The notes: a model not told the origin generated them from the sequence alone. A stretch of 64,000 nt of DNA from Subsaximicrobium wynnwilliamsii (GCF_007997225.1 NZ_VORM01000001.1:186001-250000), one strand, 5' to 3'; counted from the first letter of the stretch, positions 1 through 9,988 are shown. Made by a program: numbers and translations.

Positions 1-1442
1 TCAATGCGCCGCTCCTTGGGATAATCCAATTTCAAGATCCCCAACCACTTTTACATCCCAACGGAGATGTAAAAACCAATAACATTCCTTTCATTGTTGT
101 CTGGCTTATTTTGGGAAGTATTTTCTTTACGCTACGTTTAAAGTTCATAAACATTCGAGGATTTCGGCATTCTTTAGATTTGGCAAGGGGAAAGTATGAC
201 GATCCCGATGCTCCAGGCACGATAACGCATTTTCAAGCTATGGCCACGGCTGTCTCTGCCACAGTGGGCCTGGGAAATATTGCAGGGGTAGCGGTGGCGA
301 TTTCTCTGGGTGGTGCGGGCGCAACTTTCTGGATGTTTCTCGCAGGATTTTTCGGAATGTCCTTAAAGTTTGCCGAATGTACTTTGGGGGTGAAATATCG
401 CTTTATTGATCACGACGGGCGCATTTTTGGAGGGCCTATGAATTATTTGCGCTATGGGCTGGAAAAGCGCAACCTTAAGAATTTGGGGAAATTCCTGGCA
501 GTACTCTTTGCGGTTCTTGGAGTTGGAGCCTCATTTGGCGGTGGTAATATGTTGCAATCAAATCAGGCTTTTAAAATAGTGTCAGAGCAAATTCCCTTTT
601 TACAAGGTCAGGGATTCTGGTTCGGAATTGGTTTCGCCCTTTTGGTAGGCGTAGTGATTATTGGTGGCATTAAAAGTATTGCTCAAGTGACCGCGAAAGT
701 AGTTCCAGGTATGGCCATTTTGTACGTGTTGGGTTGTTTAATAGTGATAGGTTATCATTTTGAATATATTGGAGGTGCTTTTTTAGCCATTTATGATGGG
801 GCTTTTTCTGCAGAAGCTTTGAAAGGTGGATTTATTGGCGTTTTGATCATAGGCTTGCAACGCGCTGCTTTTTCTAGTGAAGCAGGAGTAGGATCGGCCG
901 CAATTGCTCACAGTGCCGCCAAAACCAATCACCCTATAGCCGATGGCTTCACTTCTTTGGTTGAACCTTTTATCGATACAATGCTGGTTTGTACCATGAC
1001 TGCCCTAGTTTTGATTTTTACTGGAATGCATGAAACCAGTAGCGGACTGGGTGGCGTAGAACTTACCGCTGATGCCTTTGGAAGTGTAGTTTCATGGTTC
1101 CCCTCAGTTTTGGCGGTCGCGGTATTTTTATTTGCTTTTTCTACTATGGTTTCCTGGTCATATTATGGCATGCGCTCTTGGACTTTTCTCTTTGGAAGAA
1201 GTAAAAAAGTGGAACTGATCTACAAAGTAATGTATTTAGGTTTTGTAGTATTAGGTGCTTCGGTAAGTTTAGGTGCTGTTTTAAGCTTCGCCGATATGAT
1301 GATCCTGGCCATGTCCTTTCCCAATATCATAGGATTGTATATTATGGCCCCTGAAATCAACGCCGACATGAAAATTTACTGGCAGAAATTAAAAGATGGG
1401 AAATTGTATATCAATCCAAGATTCTTAAAATCTGAAGATTAA
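1..1442 (+). CDS. Alanine/glycine:cation symporter (AGCS family), 5' end outside the window
   Basis: This is an inner-membrane sodium- or proton-coupled small amino acid transporter. The frame is open from the left edge of the window (codons in phase with position 3), so the true start lies upstream; the TTG at 111 is internal. About ten hydrophobic segments are visible, and the AGCS-typical stretch GNIAGVAVAI lies near the start, with the glycine-rich GASFGGGNMLQSNQ region after it and AAFSSEAGVGSAAIAH further on. The C-terminus (NADMKIYWQKLKDGK) is typical of the family. About 480 codons are seen, close to a full-length family member, so only a short N-terminal piece is missing. No operon partner is visible downstream. 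Confidence 0.9.
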   Translation, partial: NAPLLGIIQFQDPQPLLHPNGDVKTNNIPFIVVWLILGSIFFTLRLKFINIRGFRHSLDLARGKYDDPDAPGTITHFQAMATAVSATVGLGNIAGVAVAISLGGAGATFWMFLAGFFGMSLKFAECTLGVKYRFIDHDGRIFGGPMNYLRYGLEKRNLKNLGKFLAVLFAVLGVGASFGGGNMLQSNQAFKIVSEQIPFLQGQGFWFGIGFALLVGVVIIGGIKSIAQVTAKVVPGMAILYVLGCLIVIGYHFEYIGGAFLAIYDGAFSAEALKGGFIGVLIIGLQRAAFSSEAGVGSAAIAHSAAKTNHPIADGFTSLVEPFIDTMLVCTMTALVLIFTGMHETSSGLGGVELTADAFGSVVSWFPSVLAVAVFLFAFSTMVSWSYYGMRSWTFLFGRSKKVELIYKVMYLGFVVLGASVSLGAVLSFADMMILAMSFPNIIGLYIMAPEINADMKIYWQKLKDGKLYINPRFLKSED

Positions 1443-1637
1443 GTTATCGTGAAATATAAATTTAGGGTGAGGCAGAAATTCTAAATTTTGAAGAAGTTAT
1501 TCAGTCCATAGTTTTCCAATGGAATAGGTACGGGCATCACCTGCAATTTCGACTCTTGCGCCTTTGTTTCTGCACACAAGGCTGCCGCCACGATCAGAAA
1601 GCTGGCGGGCATGTAATTCCTGTTTTCAAGTTTTTCC

Positions 1638-1666
1638 CTGCTAACGCGAGCGTCCCGCTCGTGACG
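1638..1666 (-). repeat. REP-like palindromic element, copy 1 (inverted)
   Basis: The reverse complement reads CACGAGCGGGACGCTCGCG followed by TTAGC, and it can fold on itself. Related copies lie at 2041-2072 and 5005-5040, which marks this as a dispersed palindromic repeat family. Confidence 0.5.
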
Positions 1667-1738
1667 GTTTGAGTAAGAGCCGCTATAAAAACATTTACGG
1701 AACAAACAAGAGGCTTGCACTAGTAAAAAAAGCATGAG

Positions 1739-1966
1739 TTGAAACTACAAATTGCAGATCCCAACCGCAGCCTACTTTATAAGTTTTATCCGCAGCTAGA
1801 TGTTTTTTATTGTGGAATTCATGCAATCACTTCGCTCAAGTGCAACGATGTATGGATTAGATATTATTTAACTCGGACAATTTATTTCAATGTTTTAGAA
1901 GAGCGCATAACCTACTGCAGAACTGAAAAAGGAATGAAAGTTTTTGCCCATTGTTTTATGCCATAG
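1739..1966 (+). pseudogene. Possible remnant of a REP-associated (Y1-type) transposase
   Basis: A 75-codon reading frame (TTG start) ends in RTEKGMKVFAHCFMP. This resembles the segment that precedes the HUH motif in IS200/RAYT transposases, where a MPNHVH-like motif would follow, but the frame stops there. REP-like palindromes flank it on both sides (1638-1666 and 2041-2072), the arrangement expected for a RAYT and its repeats. The similarity is weak and I did not verify it, so this could equally be a chance frame. Confidence 0.25.
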
Positions 1967-2040
1967 CTGAAACCTAACTGAATACAGATCATAAGGGAAT
2001 GCGTTAAGGAATTATGAGAAAAACAGGAGACGACATTGTC

Positions 2041-2072
2041 TTGCGGGCACGGAGACGCTCGCGCTAGCGGGG
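2041..2072 (+). repeat. REP-like palindromic element, copy 2
   Basis: It contains TTGCGGGCACGGAGACGCTC followed by GCGCTAGCGGGG, matching copy 3 at 5005-5040 with a few differences and a short deletion. Confidence 0.55.
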
Positions 2073-2496
2073 TAACTGCCTGCTTTAAAATTAATGATTG
2101 CTTGGTTCAATGGGACATTTAATTTTTGATAAATTAATTTTGAAGACTGTTTCAGAATTTGAAGTTCTAACACTTTCAGTTCAAAACTGAGAAATCCATA
2201 AATTATTTTAGAGGTTTGAACTAAATCGATAATTTGAGGGGTTTTCTTTTTAAAGTCATCCAGTTTTTATTTATCGAATATCCCTAAATCCAGTATGGCA
2301 TATCTTGAATATTTTATCTATAAATTAATTGGAAGGTGGAAATATCTCGGCTTTAGGTTATAGATAGGAATATAAATATGTGTTGCGTTTTTCTAGCCGA
2401 AACCATCTCCAAATCATTTGCTTGTTGGTAAAAATTCCAATTGAAATCAAGCTTCCTCAAGAACAATTTTGTAATAATGATATTTTTTATAAAAAT

Positions 2497-2528
2497 ATGT
2501 TTAATGTTTTATCAAAAATGTTAAACAT
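2497..2528. promoter_or_regulatory. Long inverted repeat upstream of the rhodopsin gene (possible operator)
   Basis: Perfect 8-bp arms ATGTTTAA (2497-2504) and TTAAACAT (2521-2528) flank a 16-bp centre that is itself roughly palindromic. It ends 54 bp before the rhodopsin start codon and has no T-run, so it reads as a regulator-binding site rather than a terminator. The protein that would bind is unknown; light-responsive regulators are a reasonable guess given the neighbour. Confidence 0.45.
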
Positions 2529-2582
2529 ATTAAAAAATTTATTAATTTTAGTGGAAAGAAAGTAAATCTAAATTATTTCGAA

Positions 2583-3425
2583 ATGACACAAGAATTAGGA
2601 AATGCCAATTTTGAAAATTTCATTGGTGCAACAGAAGGCTTCTCAGAAATTGCCTATCAGTTTACATCGCACATTCTAACATTAGGTTATGCTGTAATGC
2701 TCGCGGGACTACTATATTTTATCTTGACGATAAAAAATGTAGCTAAAAAATATCAAATGTCCAATATATTATCTGCAGTGGTAATGGTTTCGGCTTTTTT
2801 GCTTTTGTATGCGCAAGCCGAGAATTGGACAACAAGTTTTACTTTTGATGGATCCAGAGGAAGGTATTTTTTAAATCCGGAAGGCGATTTATTTAACAAT
2901 GGCTACCGCTACCTTAACTGGCTTATCGATGTACCGATGTTGCTTTTCCAGATTCTTTTTGTAGTAAGTCTAACAAAATCAAAATTTAGTTCTATACGTA
3001 ATCAATTTTGGTTTTCTGGGGCGATGATGATCATTACAGGTTATATAGGTCAATTTTATGAAGTAAGTAATCTTACCTCATTTTTTGTTTGGGGAGCTAT
3101 TTCGACGGTATTCTTTTTCCATATCCTTTGGGTTATGAAAAAGGTGATAAATGAAGGTAAAGAAGGTCTTTCGGCTGATGCTCAAAAGATTTTATCAAAT
3201 ATCTGGGTACTCTTCTTAGTCTCCTGGTTCTTATATCCGGGAGCTTATCTAATGCCATATCTTACAGGACTAGATGGCTTTTTGTACAGTGAAGATGGAG
3301 TAATGGCAAGGCAGTTAGTCTATACTGTTGCTGATGTTTGTTCCAAAGTAATATATGGTGTGCTACTTAGTAACCTTGCATTAAAACTGAGCAACAGCAA
3401 AGAAATGGTTGAAGTAACCAACTAG
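2583..3425 (+). CDS. Light-driven sodium-pumping rhodopsin (NaR, NDQ type)
   Basis: This is a seven-helix retinal protein in the cytoplasmic membrane that exports Na+ (or H+ when Na+ is absent) on illumination. The length (280 aa) and numbering match the well-studied KR2 protein. Helix C carries the diagnostic NDQ triad at N112, D116 and Q123 (RYLNWLIDVPMLLFQ), and helix G has D251 and the Schiff-base lysine K255 (ADVCSKVIYG). The N-terminal segment before helix A (MTQELGNANFENFIG) is also KR2-like. It appears to be a single-gene unit with a palindrome 54 bp upstream. Retinal synthesis genes are not in the window and must be encoded elsewhere. The assignment is very secure from motif positions. 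Confidence 0.97.
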   Translation: MTQELGNANFENFIGATEGFSEIAYQFTSHILTLGYAVMLAGLLYFILTIKNVAKKYQMSNILSAVVMVSAFLLLYAQAENWTTSFTFDGSRGRYFLNPEGDLFNNGYRYLNWLIDVPMLLFQILFVVSLTKSKFSSIRNQFWFSGAMMIITGYIGQFYEVSNLTSFFVWGAISTVFFFHILWVMKKVINEGKEGLSADAQKILSNIWVLFLVSWFLYPGAYLMPYLTGLDGFLYSEDGVMARQLVYTVADVCSKVIYGVLLSNLALKLSNSKEMVEVTN

Positions 3426-3725
3426 ATACCTATTATGAATAAGTTTTTAAACAAATAATTAGAAAAAAATGTAGCATCTGGTCTGCCTTTGTAACCCAAT
3501 TTAGTTAGACATCATTCCGAATCTAAGTGTTTGTGAATATGTATTTGCCAGTCAGGCCTGACCAAAATGTTGCTTATTGGTCTTAATTAGAGCAAGTAGC
3601 GTGGAGGAGGGACGGATCCCGGTGGCTATCGGGATTCTCGGCTTAATCGATTTCATTGTTGGGCTCTGAAGCATGACTTTTCAATGCAATAAATCCTATT
3701 TGCGATAACTGATGTTAGCAAAAGT
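3426..3725. other. Intergenic region with one palindromic repeat
   Basis: No gene is seen. It contains ATCCCGGTGGCTATCGGGAT at about 3617-3636, a member of the CCCGATAGCTATCGGG palindrome family that recurs near 25.3 kb and 50.8 kb. Confidence 0.6.
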
Positions 3726-4373
3726 TTATTTGTATTTATTTAAAAGTCCAAAATCGAAGGGTGTCCATAAACTAGATTTTAATCCACTTTCTTTAAATCC
3801 CCTATTTACCCAACTATTGCAGGTATTAAAACAAGAAAAACTACCCTTAGATTTATAAAAATCATCTGTCGGAGAGTAACCTTTGTTTTTGAGTAAAATT
3901 TTCATTCCATTTTCATCTGATTGAAAAGTACTGAATAGATAAGTATTCAGTTTTTGTAGTTCAAACTCATTTACTTTTATTTCAATCCAATCTGTGCGTT
4001 TCTGTTTGTAGCGGGTGACGTGCATTAATGTACTGCTTTTCAAAAACATTGCTTTGAATGCGTTGCTAAAAGTGAGATCACCCCAGGTTGGTGTGTTTAA
4101 ATAAAAATTTTCATCTCCCCAACCGAATGACAAATAATTTTCAGTTTCGCTATGTTTCATTCCAGACAAGACTAAACTATCTATATCCTCCTTTGGTATA
4201 ACAATATCTAAATGAACTCCGTTTGTGCTTAAATATATTGATTTATTGAAATTTTCATCATTCGCTTTTCTGTCAATTGTTATTACAGATAGAATTAAGG
4301 AAATAATTATATAGGTTACAGGAATCAGCAAAAAATATAAAATATATTTAAATATTTTCTTGGCTATTTTCAT
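3726..4373 (-). CDS. DUF2459 / TIGR02117 family protein
   Basis: The 215-aa protein begins with one hydrophobic anchor (about residues 10-33) followed by a periplasmic domain. The conserved stretches HLDIVIP, SFGWGDENFYLNTPTWGDL and the C-terminal NTCNSWVNRGFKESG are characteristic of DUF2459 (TIGR02117), a family of unknown function first noted near urease genes in some bacteria. No urease genes are present here. It stands alone, with AT-rich intergenic DNA on both sides. Confidence 0.8.
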   Translation of the reverse strand: MKIAKKIFKYILYFLLIPVTYIIISLILSVITIDRKANDENFNKSIYLSTNGVHLDIVIPKEDIDSLVLSGMKHSETENYLSFGWGDENFYLNTPTWGDLTFSNAFKAMFLKSSTLMHVTRYKQKRTDWIEIKVNEFELQKLNTYLFSTFQSDENGMKILLKNKGYSPTDDFYKSKGSFSCFNTCNSWVNRGFKESGLKSSLWTPFDFGLLNKYK

Positions 4374-4784
4374 AGAGTTTGGCTCATATGTTTGCTATCG
4401 GTCTTATTAAATGCCCGTAACGTGGAGTACGGAAAAAGTTTTTTAGGATTAACTCTTTTGTTTCTTAGGAGCCTAAATTAATCTTTAATAATGGAATCCG
4501 TTATTTATGTTGAACCATTGTTTGCTAAAGTATTTTTCTCGCGGTTTTTTTGTCGTCTATAGCCACACAATATAATTATTACTCCTACACTTAAGAAGCT
4601 ATAAAATAATTGAGTGAGTGAGGAAAAGTATTAGCATAATACTGTGAAAATTCAAGAAGTTCCCATGGTAAACACAGTAATTAGCCCAAGAACAGCCTTT
4701 AATAAAAAAGTTGGATTAATCGAAAGGCTAAAATTTAATGGTTTTATCTAAAATAATTAAATAGGTTATTGATTTTCGTCTTTG
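4374..4784. other. AT-rich intergenic region, no gene seen
   Basis: I find no reading frame with recognisable features and no structured element apart from short AT-rich inverted repeats. Confidence 0.6.
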
Positions 4785-4976
4785 TTATTCATTCTGGAAA
4801 ATCTCTTCAATACTCATTTTGAATAGCTTGGAAATTTTGAAGGCTAAGGGTAGACTGGGGTCAAATTTTCCCTTTTCTATCGCATTTATGGTTTGTCTAG
4901 ATACATCCACTTTTACGGCAAGTTGCTCTTGAGTTAGCTCATGCTCGGCTCTAGGTGCTTTTATTTTATTTTTCAT
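4785..4976 (-). CDS. Small Xre-family helix-turn-helix regulator
   Basis: This 63-aa protein is essentially a single HTH_3 domain: LTQEQLAVKVDVSRQTINAIE is the helix-turn-helix, followed by KGKFDPSLPLAFKISKLF and the common ending SIEEIFQNE. Homologues of this size often sit beside a small membrane protein they co-regulate, but no such partner is visible here. The start at KNKIKAPRAEHELTQEQ is the usual one, although the common form has an arginine-leucine pair (RLRVLRAEH) that is altered here. Confidence 0.85.
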   Translation of the reverse strand: MKNKIKAPRAEHELTQEQLAVKVDVSRQTINAIEKGKFDPSLPLAFKISKLFKMSIEEIFQNE

Positions 4977-5004
4977 CGGTATCTTGAAATTCCAATTAGT
5001 ACTC

Positions 5005-5040
5005 TTGCGGGCACGAGCGAGACGTTCGTGCTAGCGGGGG
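5005..5040 (+). repeat. REP-like palindromic element, copy 3
   Basis: The core GCACGAGCGAGACGTTCGTGC can form a hairpin with GCACGA/TCGTGC arms, flanked by TTGCGG on the left and TAGCGGGGG on the right. It lies immediately beyond the stop codon of the MgtC-family gene (minus strand). Confidence 0.55.
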
Positions 5041-5043
5041 AAT

Positions 5044-6318
5044 TTAAAAATACCAGGATTCAGGCCAGAGCCATAAGATTAACAAACCAGTAGCAATGGT
5101 AATCCCGAAAGAAACAGCAATCCATTTGGCAATCGATTTTGCGCCCAATACAATTGCCATTATGCCCTTAAATAGCATATTCGATAATCCAGCCAACAAA
5201 ATCAATTTCCAGCCAAATGATGCCTCCAATGAACCTTCCTTTATTAATTGGGACAGGGATAATGTAATGGCATCAACATCTGTTAGGCCACTAACTATAG
5301 AAACGATATAAAGGGCATTATTCCCGAAGGTCTCCTTAGTAAAGGCCACCGCCAAAAGTATAAAACCGTACAACAAGCCGAATATTAGAGCGCTCTTAAA
5401 TTGCGCAGGATTTTCAGGTTCGGGCATTTCCTCATCTTTAGTGTCCTCCGTATTAATGAAATAAAACAAGACTACACAAATCAATGCCATTACAAAAATA
5501 ACCGCTGCAATTGGTAATGCGATAACACCAAACTTATCGGGTATCACTACACCCACTTCAAACAGTATCCTTACAAAAGACACAGCTGAGGCTGTTGTGA
5601 TTACAAAAACGGCCAATTTACTAATTGAAGATGCTTCTGAAGTTTTACGTGCATAGCTTACGGTAGTAGCAGTACTACTAATCAATCCTCCTAAAATACC
5701 ATTGGAAATGACACCAACCTTCCTGCCGAAAAACTTGTATATAAAGTAACCAAAGACACTAATCCCAACAATAAGCGTGACCATTAACCAGATGTTTCTT
5801 GGGTTTAGAACGTCAAAGGGACCAAAGGTTTTATCAGGTAAAATGGGTAAAATAATCAAACTTATGCCTACCAAGGTCATGATAGCCGACAAATCCTTAG
5901 GCTTCAATTTTTCGATAAAACCGTGCAAGTGTTCTTTTATATATAATAGGATTGCCATTGAAGCCCCAACTAGAACTCCAACTATCCGGTTTCCTAAAAC
6001 AAGATAGGCTCCTATAACAAACATAAGTAAAACTGCCACTTCTGTTGTTTGCCCAACGTCTGCCTCATCAAACTTTTTCAGTTTAATATAATTCGCCATA
6101 ATCAACATACCCGCTATGGCCAGTCCCAGGACAGGCAGAATGTAGGGGTTGTCATAGACTTTCGCCAAAAAACCAGCCATCACCCCCAAAATGGAAATGA
6201 GCATAAATGTGCGCACACCTGCCATGTGGTTATCAGTCCTTTCGCGCTGGAGACCAACAAGTAGTCCCAGTCCTAATGCAATCCCCAATGTTGTTAAATC
6301 TTGGTAGTTCATTATCAA
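5044..6318 (-). CDS. MgtC/SapB family membrane protein with DUF4010 domain
   Basis: The 424-aa integral membrane protein has the MgtC-type N-terminus (LGIALGLGLLVGLQRERT, about residues 8-26) and a C-terminal DUF4010 half with several further membrane segments, including LIKEGSLEASFGWKLILLAG. An acidic cytoplasmic loop (NTEDTKDEEMPEPENP) separates the helices near residue 300. Family members are implicated in Mg2+ homeostasis or unknown transport; the substrate here is not known. It is transcribed alone, downstream of hppA but separated by that gene's terminator. Confidence 0.85.
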   Translation of the reverse strand: MIMNYQDLTTLGIALGLGLLVGLQRERTDNHMAGVRTFMLISILGVMAGFLAKVYDNPYILPVLGLAIAGMLIMANYIKLKKFDEADVGQTTEVAVLLMFVIGAYLVLGNRIVGVLVGASMAILLYIKEHLHGFIEKLKPKDLSAIMTLVGISLIILPILPDKTFGPFDVLNPRNIWLMVTLIVGISVFGYFIYKFFGRKVGVISNGILGGLISSTATTVSYARKTSEASSISKLAVFVITTASAVSFVRILFEVGVVIPDKFGVIALPIAAVIFVMALICVVLFYFINTEDTKDEEMPEPENPAQFKSALIFGLLYGFILLAVAFTKETFGNNALYIVSIVSGLTDVDAITLSLSQLIKEGSLEASFGWKLILLAGLSNMLFKGIMAIVLGAKSIAKWIAVSFGITIATGLLILWLWPESWYF

Positions 6319-6440
6319 AACCTAATTATAATTCTCTCGAAACTCAATGGGAAAATTAAACAAATTCTTTTACTTCTGTTGCCTTAATGGGCAGTTTGAA
6401 GAACTTTATTGCAGAATCCACCAAAGTTTAAAAACAAAAA

Positions 6441-6463
6441 AAGCCACGACAGGCGTGGCTTTT
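6441..6463 (-). terminator. Rho-independent terminator of hppA
   Basis: The stem AAGCCACG/CGTGGCTT has a short loop and lies just past the hppA stop. Read on the minus strand it is followed by a T-rich tract. Confidence 0.8.
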
Positions 6464-6486
6464 ATACTTATAAAATGCTATATATT

Positions 6487-8922
6487 CTACTCCTTTTGTG
6501 CTTTAGCATAAGCACTTGAGGCTTCAGTCACTTCTTCCAAAGTCCCTTTAAAGAGCTTCTCAACAATAACGGTTTGACCGTTATTCTGTGTGGTCGTAGT
6601 CACTTTAGCTTCCGCTGAGTTAGTGATAATTCCGTCTGCATCGGTTTCCGTGGAAATGGTTCTTACCACAACGGCTTCCGCATTGGTCTGGGAAACTGCC
6701 ATGCCCTCTTCCAAGCTGTGGCCGCCTAAAATAGGTGCGATCACCAAGCCAATCAAACAGGTCAATTTAATCAAGATATTCATTGATGGACCAGAAGTAT
6801 CCTTAAACGGATCTCCAACCGTGTCACCAGTAACCGCCGCTTTGTGAGCTTCAGAACCTTTGTAGGTCATTTCGCCATTGATGATAACACCAGCTTCAAA
6901 GGATTTCTTGGCGTTATCCCAAGCGCCACCTGCATTGTTCTGGAAAATTGCCCAAAGCACACCAGATACCGTTACACCGGCCATATAGCCTCCTAACATT
7001 TCAGCAATCGCCAAAGGATCCATACCAAACAGCATAGGGAGAAAAGCAATGGCCAATGGAAAACAAATGGTCAGAAGACCCGGTAAAATCATTTCCCTAA
7101 GGGAAGCCTCTGTGGAAATTGCGACACATTTATCGTACTCTGGCTTTCCTGTACCTTCCATAATTCCGGGGATTTCCTTGAACTGGCGACGCACTTCCTG
7201 CACCATTTCCATGGCTGCCTTACCAACAGCATTCATGGCCAAGGCCGAAAATACCACTGGCACCATTCCACCAACAAATAACATGGCTAAAACTGGTGCT
7301 TTAAAAATATTGATGCCGTCGATGCCCGTAAAGGTCACATAGGCCGCAAATAAAGCCAAGGAGGTCAATGCTGCCGAAGCGATTGCAAATCCTTTTCCTG
7401 TTGCAGCAGTGGTATTCCCTACAGTATCCAAAATATCGGTACGTTCCCTTACAATGGGTTCTTGCTCACTCATCTCGGCAATACCACCTGCATTATCAGA
7501 AATTGGCCCAAAGGCATCAATTGCCAATTGCATGGCCGTGGTCGCCATCATTGCAGAGGCCGCTAGAGCCACGCCATAGAATCCTGCAAAAGCGTAGGAG
7601 CCCCAAATGGCACCAGCAAATAGCAACACTGAAGGAAATGTGGACATCATCCCAGTTGCCAAACCAGCAATGATGTTGGTTCCTGCTCCAGTGCTGGACT
7701 GTTGCACGATTTTAAGGACAGGTTTTTTACCCAATCCTGTGTAGTATTCGGTTACCGAAGAAATGGTTGCGCCTACAACTAAACCAACAAGAGTGGCATA
7801 AAACACGCGCATGGAACTAATCTCAACCGGTTCAACCAAGCCGAAAAAACGCATTTGCATGGTTTCTGGTAACATATAATGACACAAGCCAAAACAAGAC
7901 ACGGCCACCAAAACAATGGAGGTCCAGTTCCCAATGTTCAAGGCGCTCATAACCTGATCTTCCTTGGCATCGTTGCTTTTTATTTTTACCAACAGCGTTC
8001 CTATAATGGAGATGATAATCCCAACACCAGCAATGGCCATTGGCAATAGGATAGGGCCAATCCCGCCGAAACCGAATTCTGAGATATCGCCTCCCATATC
8101 CTTGATCACATAATTACCAAGCACCATGGCGGCAAGCACTGTAGCCACGTAAGAACCGAATAAATCGGCACCCATACCGGCCACATCACCTACGTTGTCA
8201 CCAACGTTATCGGCAATGGTTGCTGGGTTACGAGGATCATCTTCTGGGATTCCCGCTTCTACCTTACCTACCAAATCGGCACCTACATCGGCCGCTTTGG
8301 TATAGATTCCTCCACCTACACGCGCAAAAAGTGCAATGGATTCCGCACCCAATGAAAATCCTGCCAATGTTTCCAAAACAACGGTCATCAATTCTGTAGG
8401 GCTATAATTTCTACCATTAATTACCTGAGCAGCCCAAGTGCTGTCCATAAAAAAGTAAAAGAAGCCTATAAAAAATGTGGTCAATCCCAATACTGCCAAT
8501 CCAGCAACACCAAGACCCATTACGGTACCGCCGCCAAAAGAGACCTTTAGGGCGTTTGGTAAACTGGTACGAGCGGCTTGCGTGGTTCTGACGTTAGTTT
8601 TTGTAGCGATTTTCATCCCAATATTTCCAGCAAATGCTGAGAAAAAAGCACCAAATATAAAAGCGACCACAATAAGAATGTGGGTGGTTGGCACTACAAA
8701 CGAAACAATGGCTAAAAGCACACTTACTATGACCACAAAAATGGCCAAGAGTTTGTATTCTGCCTTTAGAAATGCCAAGGCGCCTTCATAAATGTGATCT
8801 GAAATTTCTTTCATTTTGCCATCTCCGGGGTTCTGTTTCATAACCCAAGATTGCTTGACAAGCATAAAGATTAAGCCTAAAATTGCCATGGCAATTGGCA
8901 TGTAAATCATTAATGATTCCAT
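6487..8922 (-). CDS. hppA: Membrane-bound ion-translocating pyrophosphatase (H+-PPase)
   Basis: This 811-aa polytopic enzyme hydrolyses cytoplasmic pyrophosphate and pumps cations outward. The substrate-binding motifs are intact: [29 protein letters not shown], and near the C-terminus [17 protein letters not shown]. The segment [13 protein letters not shown] has alanine where K+-independent enzymes have lysine, which points to the K+-dependent class. Whether it moves H+, Na+ or both cannot be decided by eye. The last ~80 residues form a hydrophilic tail beyond the usual end. The soluble pyrophosphatase gene lies directly upstream on the same strand, but a terminator separates them. Confidence 0.96.
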   Translation of the reverse strand: MESLMIYMPIAMAILGLIFMLVKQSWVMKQNPGDGKMKEISDHIYEGALAFLKAEYKLLAIFVVIVSVLLAIVSFVVPTTHILIVVAFIFGAFFSAFAGNIGMKIATKTNVRTTQAARTSLPNALKVSFGGGTVMGLGVAGLAVLGLTTFFIGFFYFFMDSTWAAQVINGRNYSPTELMTVVLETLAGFSLGAESIALFARVGGGIYTKAADVGADLVGKVEAGIPEDDPRNPATIADNVGDNVGDVAGMGADLFGSYVATVLAAMVLGNYVIKDMGGDISEFGFGGIGPILLPMAIAGVGIIISIIGTLLVKIKSNDAKEDQVMSALNIGNWTSIVLVAVSCFGLCHYMLPETMQMRFFGLVEPVEISSMRVFYATLVGLVVGATISSVTEYYTGLGKKPVLKIVQQSSTGAGTNIIAGLATGMMSTFPSVLLFAGAIWGSYAFAGFYGVALAASAMMATTAMQLAIDAFGPISDNAGGIAEMSEQEPIVRERTDILDTVGNTTAATGKGFAIASAALTSLALFAAYVTFTGIDGINIFKAPVLAMLFVGGMVPVVFSALAMNAVGKAAMEMVQEVRRQFKEIPGIMEGTGKPEYDKCVAISTEASLREMILPGLLTICFPLAIAFLPMLFGMDPLAIAEMLGGYMAGVTVSGVLWAIFQNNAGGAWDNAKKSFEAGVIINGEMTYKGSEAHKAAVTGDTVGDPFKDTSGPSMNILIKLTCLIGLVIAPILGGHSLEEGMAVSQTNAEAVVVRTISTETDADGIITNSAEAKVTTTTQNNGQTVIVEKLFKGTLEEVTEASSAYAKAQKE

Positions 8923-8984
8923 ATTTAACGTTGTTATTTATTTGTTAATTAGCTGGGCAAAAGTAGTGAAATCCCTTAAAACTA

Positions 8985-9022
8985 AAAAGACCCTTCAAGT
9001 TTTATACTGAAGGGTCTTATTT
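8985..9022 (-). terminator. Terminator downstream of ppa
   Basis: An 11-bp perfect stem AAGACCCTTCA (8987-8997) / TGAAGGGTCTT (9008-9018) with flanking A and T tracts lies between the ppa stop and the hppA start. Confidence 0.85.
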
Positions 9023-9039
9023 TCATGGCCTTAGGGCTC

Positions 9040-9567
9040 TTAAATAGAGAAATGTCCTGTTTTATCCTTGTCACTTTTTTCGTAGCGCTCAATACAACTG
9101 TTCAAGATTTCGTAAGCTTTATCGGCATTACCCCAACCACCTACATCTACTTTTTTCTTTTCAAGATCTTTATAGACTTGGAAGAAGTGTTCGATTTCCT
9201 TGATTTGGTGCGGATTCATATCCGCCAGATCATTGAGGCTATTCCAGATGGGATCTGATACGGGCACGCAAATCACTTTCTCATCAGGCCCTTTTTCATC
9301 GGCCATATGAAATACACCAATGGGCTTAACCTCCATCACGATCATGGGGAAAGTTGGCTCGCCACCCAATACCAAAACATCCAAGGGATCGCCATCCAAG
9401 GCTAAAGTTTCTGGGATGAAACCATAATCTGCTGGATACATCATGGATGAAAAGAGCATACGATCAAAACGTATCTTTTTGAGATCAAAATCGTATTCGT
9501 ATTTGTTTCTGCTCCCTTTAGGGATTTCTATTAACACATCGAAGGTTAATTTTCCGTTTGCTGTCAT
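9040..9567 (-). CDS. ppa: Soluble inorganic pyrophosphatase (family I)
   Basis: A cytoplasmic 175-aa enzyme that hydrolyses PPi to drive biosynthetic reactions. The family I signature DGDPLDVLVL with its metal-binding aspartates is present, together with the N-terminal EIPKGSRNKYEYD and YPADYGFIPET blocks. The length is normal for bacterial family I enzymes. It lies upstream of hppA, so one cell would carry both a PPi-wasting and a PPi-conserving enzyme from adjacent but separately terminated genes. Confidence 0.96.
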   Translation of the reverse strand: MTANGKLTFDVLIEIPKGSRNKYEYDFDLKKIRFDRMLFSSMMYPADYGFIPETLALDGDPLDVLVLGGEPTFPMIVMEVKPIGVFHMADEKGPDEKVICVPVSDPIWNSLNDLADMNPHQIKEIEHFFQVYKDLEKKKVDVGGWGNADKAYEILNSCIERYEKSDKDKTGHFSI

Positions 9568-9988
9568 TTTATTCTTATGTTTTATTCCTATTAAATAGGC
9601 GTTTGGGTATTTCTAAATCTTTGTTTTTGAGGGCTGCAAAGATAGGCTAAACTTTAATTTTTAGCAATTAAAAATGCCTTGAGTTTCTTAAAGTGGCTTG
9701 TAGGCGCTACGCTTTTGAAGGTTTTTTTAGAACTTCGGGTTAGAAGAATAAATCCACTATACTGAACTATGTGATTGCCACATCCAACTTACCATAACCT
9801 AAGACATCATTGAATTCACTCAAGTTTTAAATTCACTGGCACAGAACTGTTGCTGAAAAACACCAACTATGGCAGCGCAGAAAAACAGCCTATTCGTAAG
9901 ATGGATTTGACAGATAAAAACCTCATCAAAAATTACTATCTTAATCTTCTGAATAAGTTAAAACTGAATATTTGAAATGCTTTAACAA
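9568..9988. other. Intergenic region, no gene seen
   Basis: A divergent spacer between ppa and the DUF4174 gene. I see no conserved frame or structured RNA. Confidence 0.55.

Larger units (their letters stand above)
1967..2582. other. AT-rich intergenic region upstream of the rhodopsin
   Basis: No convincing gene is seen here. It holds one REP-like element (2041-2072) and, near its right end, a long palindrome (2497-2528). A 61-codon frame at 2380-2565 with a TTG start and no recognisable features is most likely fortuitous. Confidence 0.6.

Noticed and set aside
1481-1735. 84-codon minus-strand frame beside the alanine symporter gene
   Set aside because: It crosses a REP-like palindrome, has no recognisable domain and a composition unlike neighbouring genes; probably fortuitous.
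2380-2565. 61-codon plus-strand frame before the rhodopsin
   Set aside because: TTG start, AT-driven composition, and it runs through the palindrome at 2497-2528; no family resemblance.
5096-6264. Plus-strand frames opposite the MgtC-family gene
   Set aside because: They are antisense shadows with no start context or conserved motifs.
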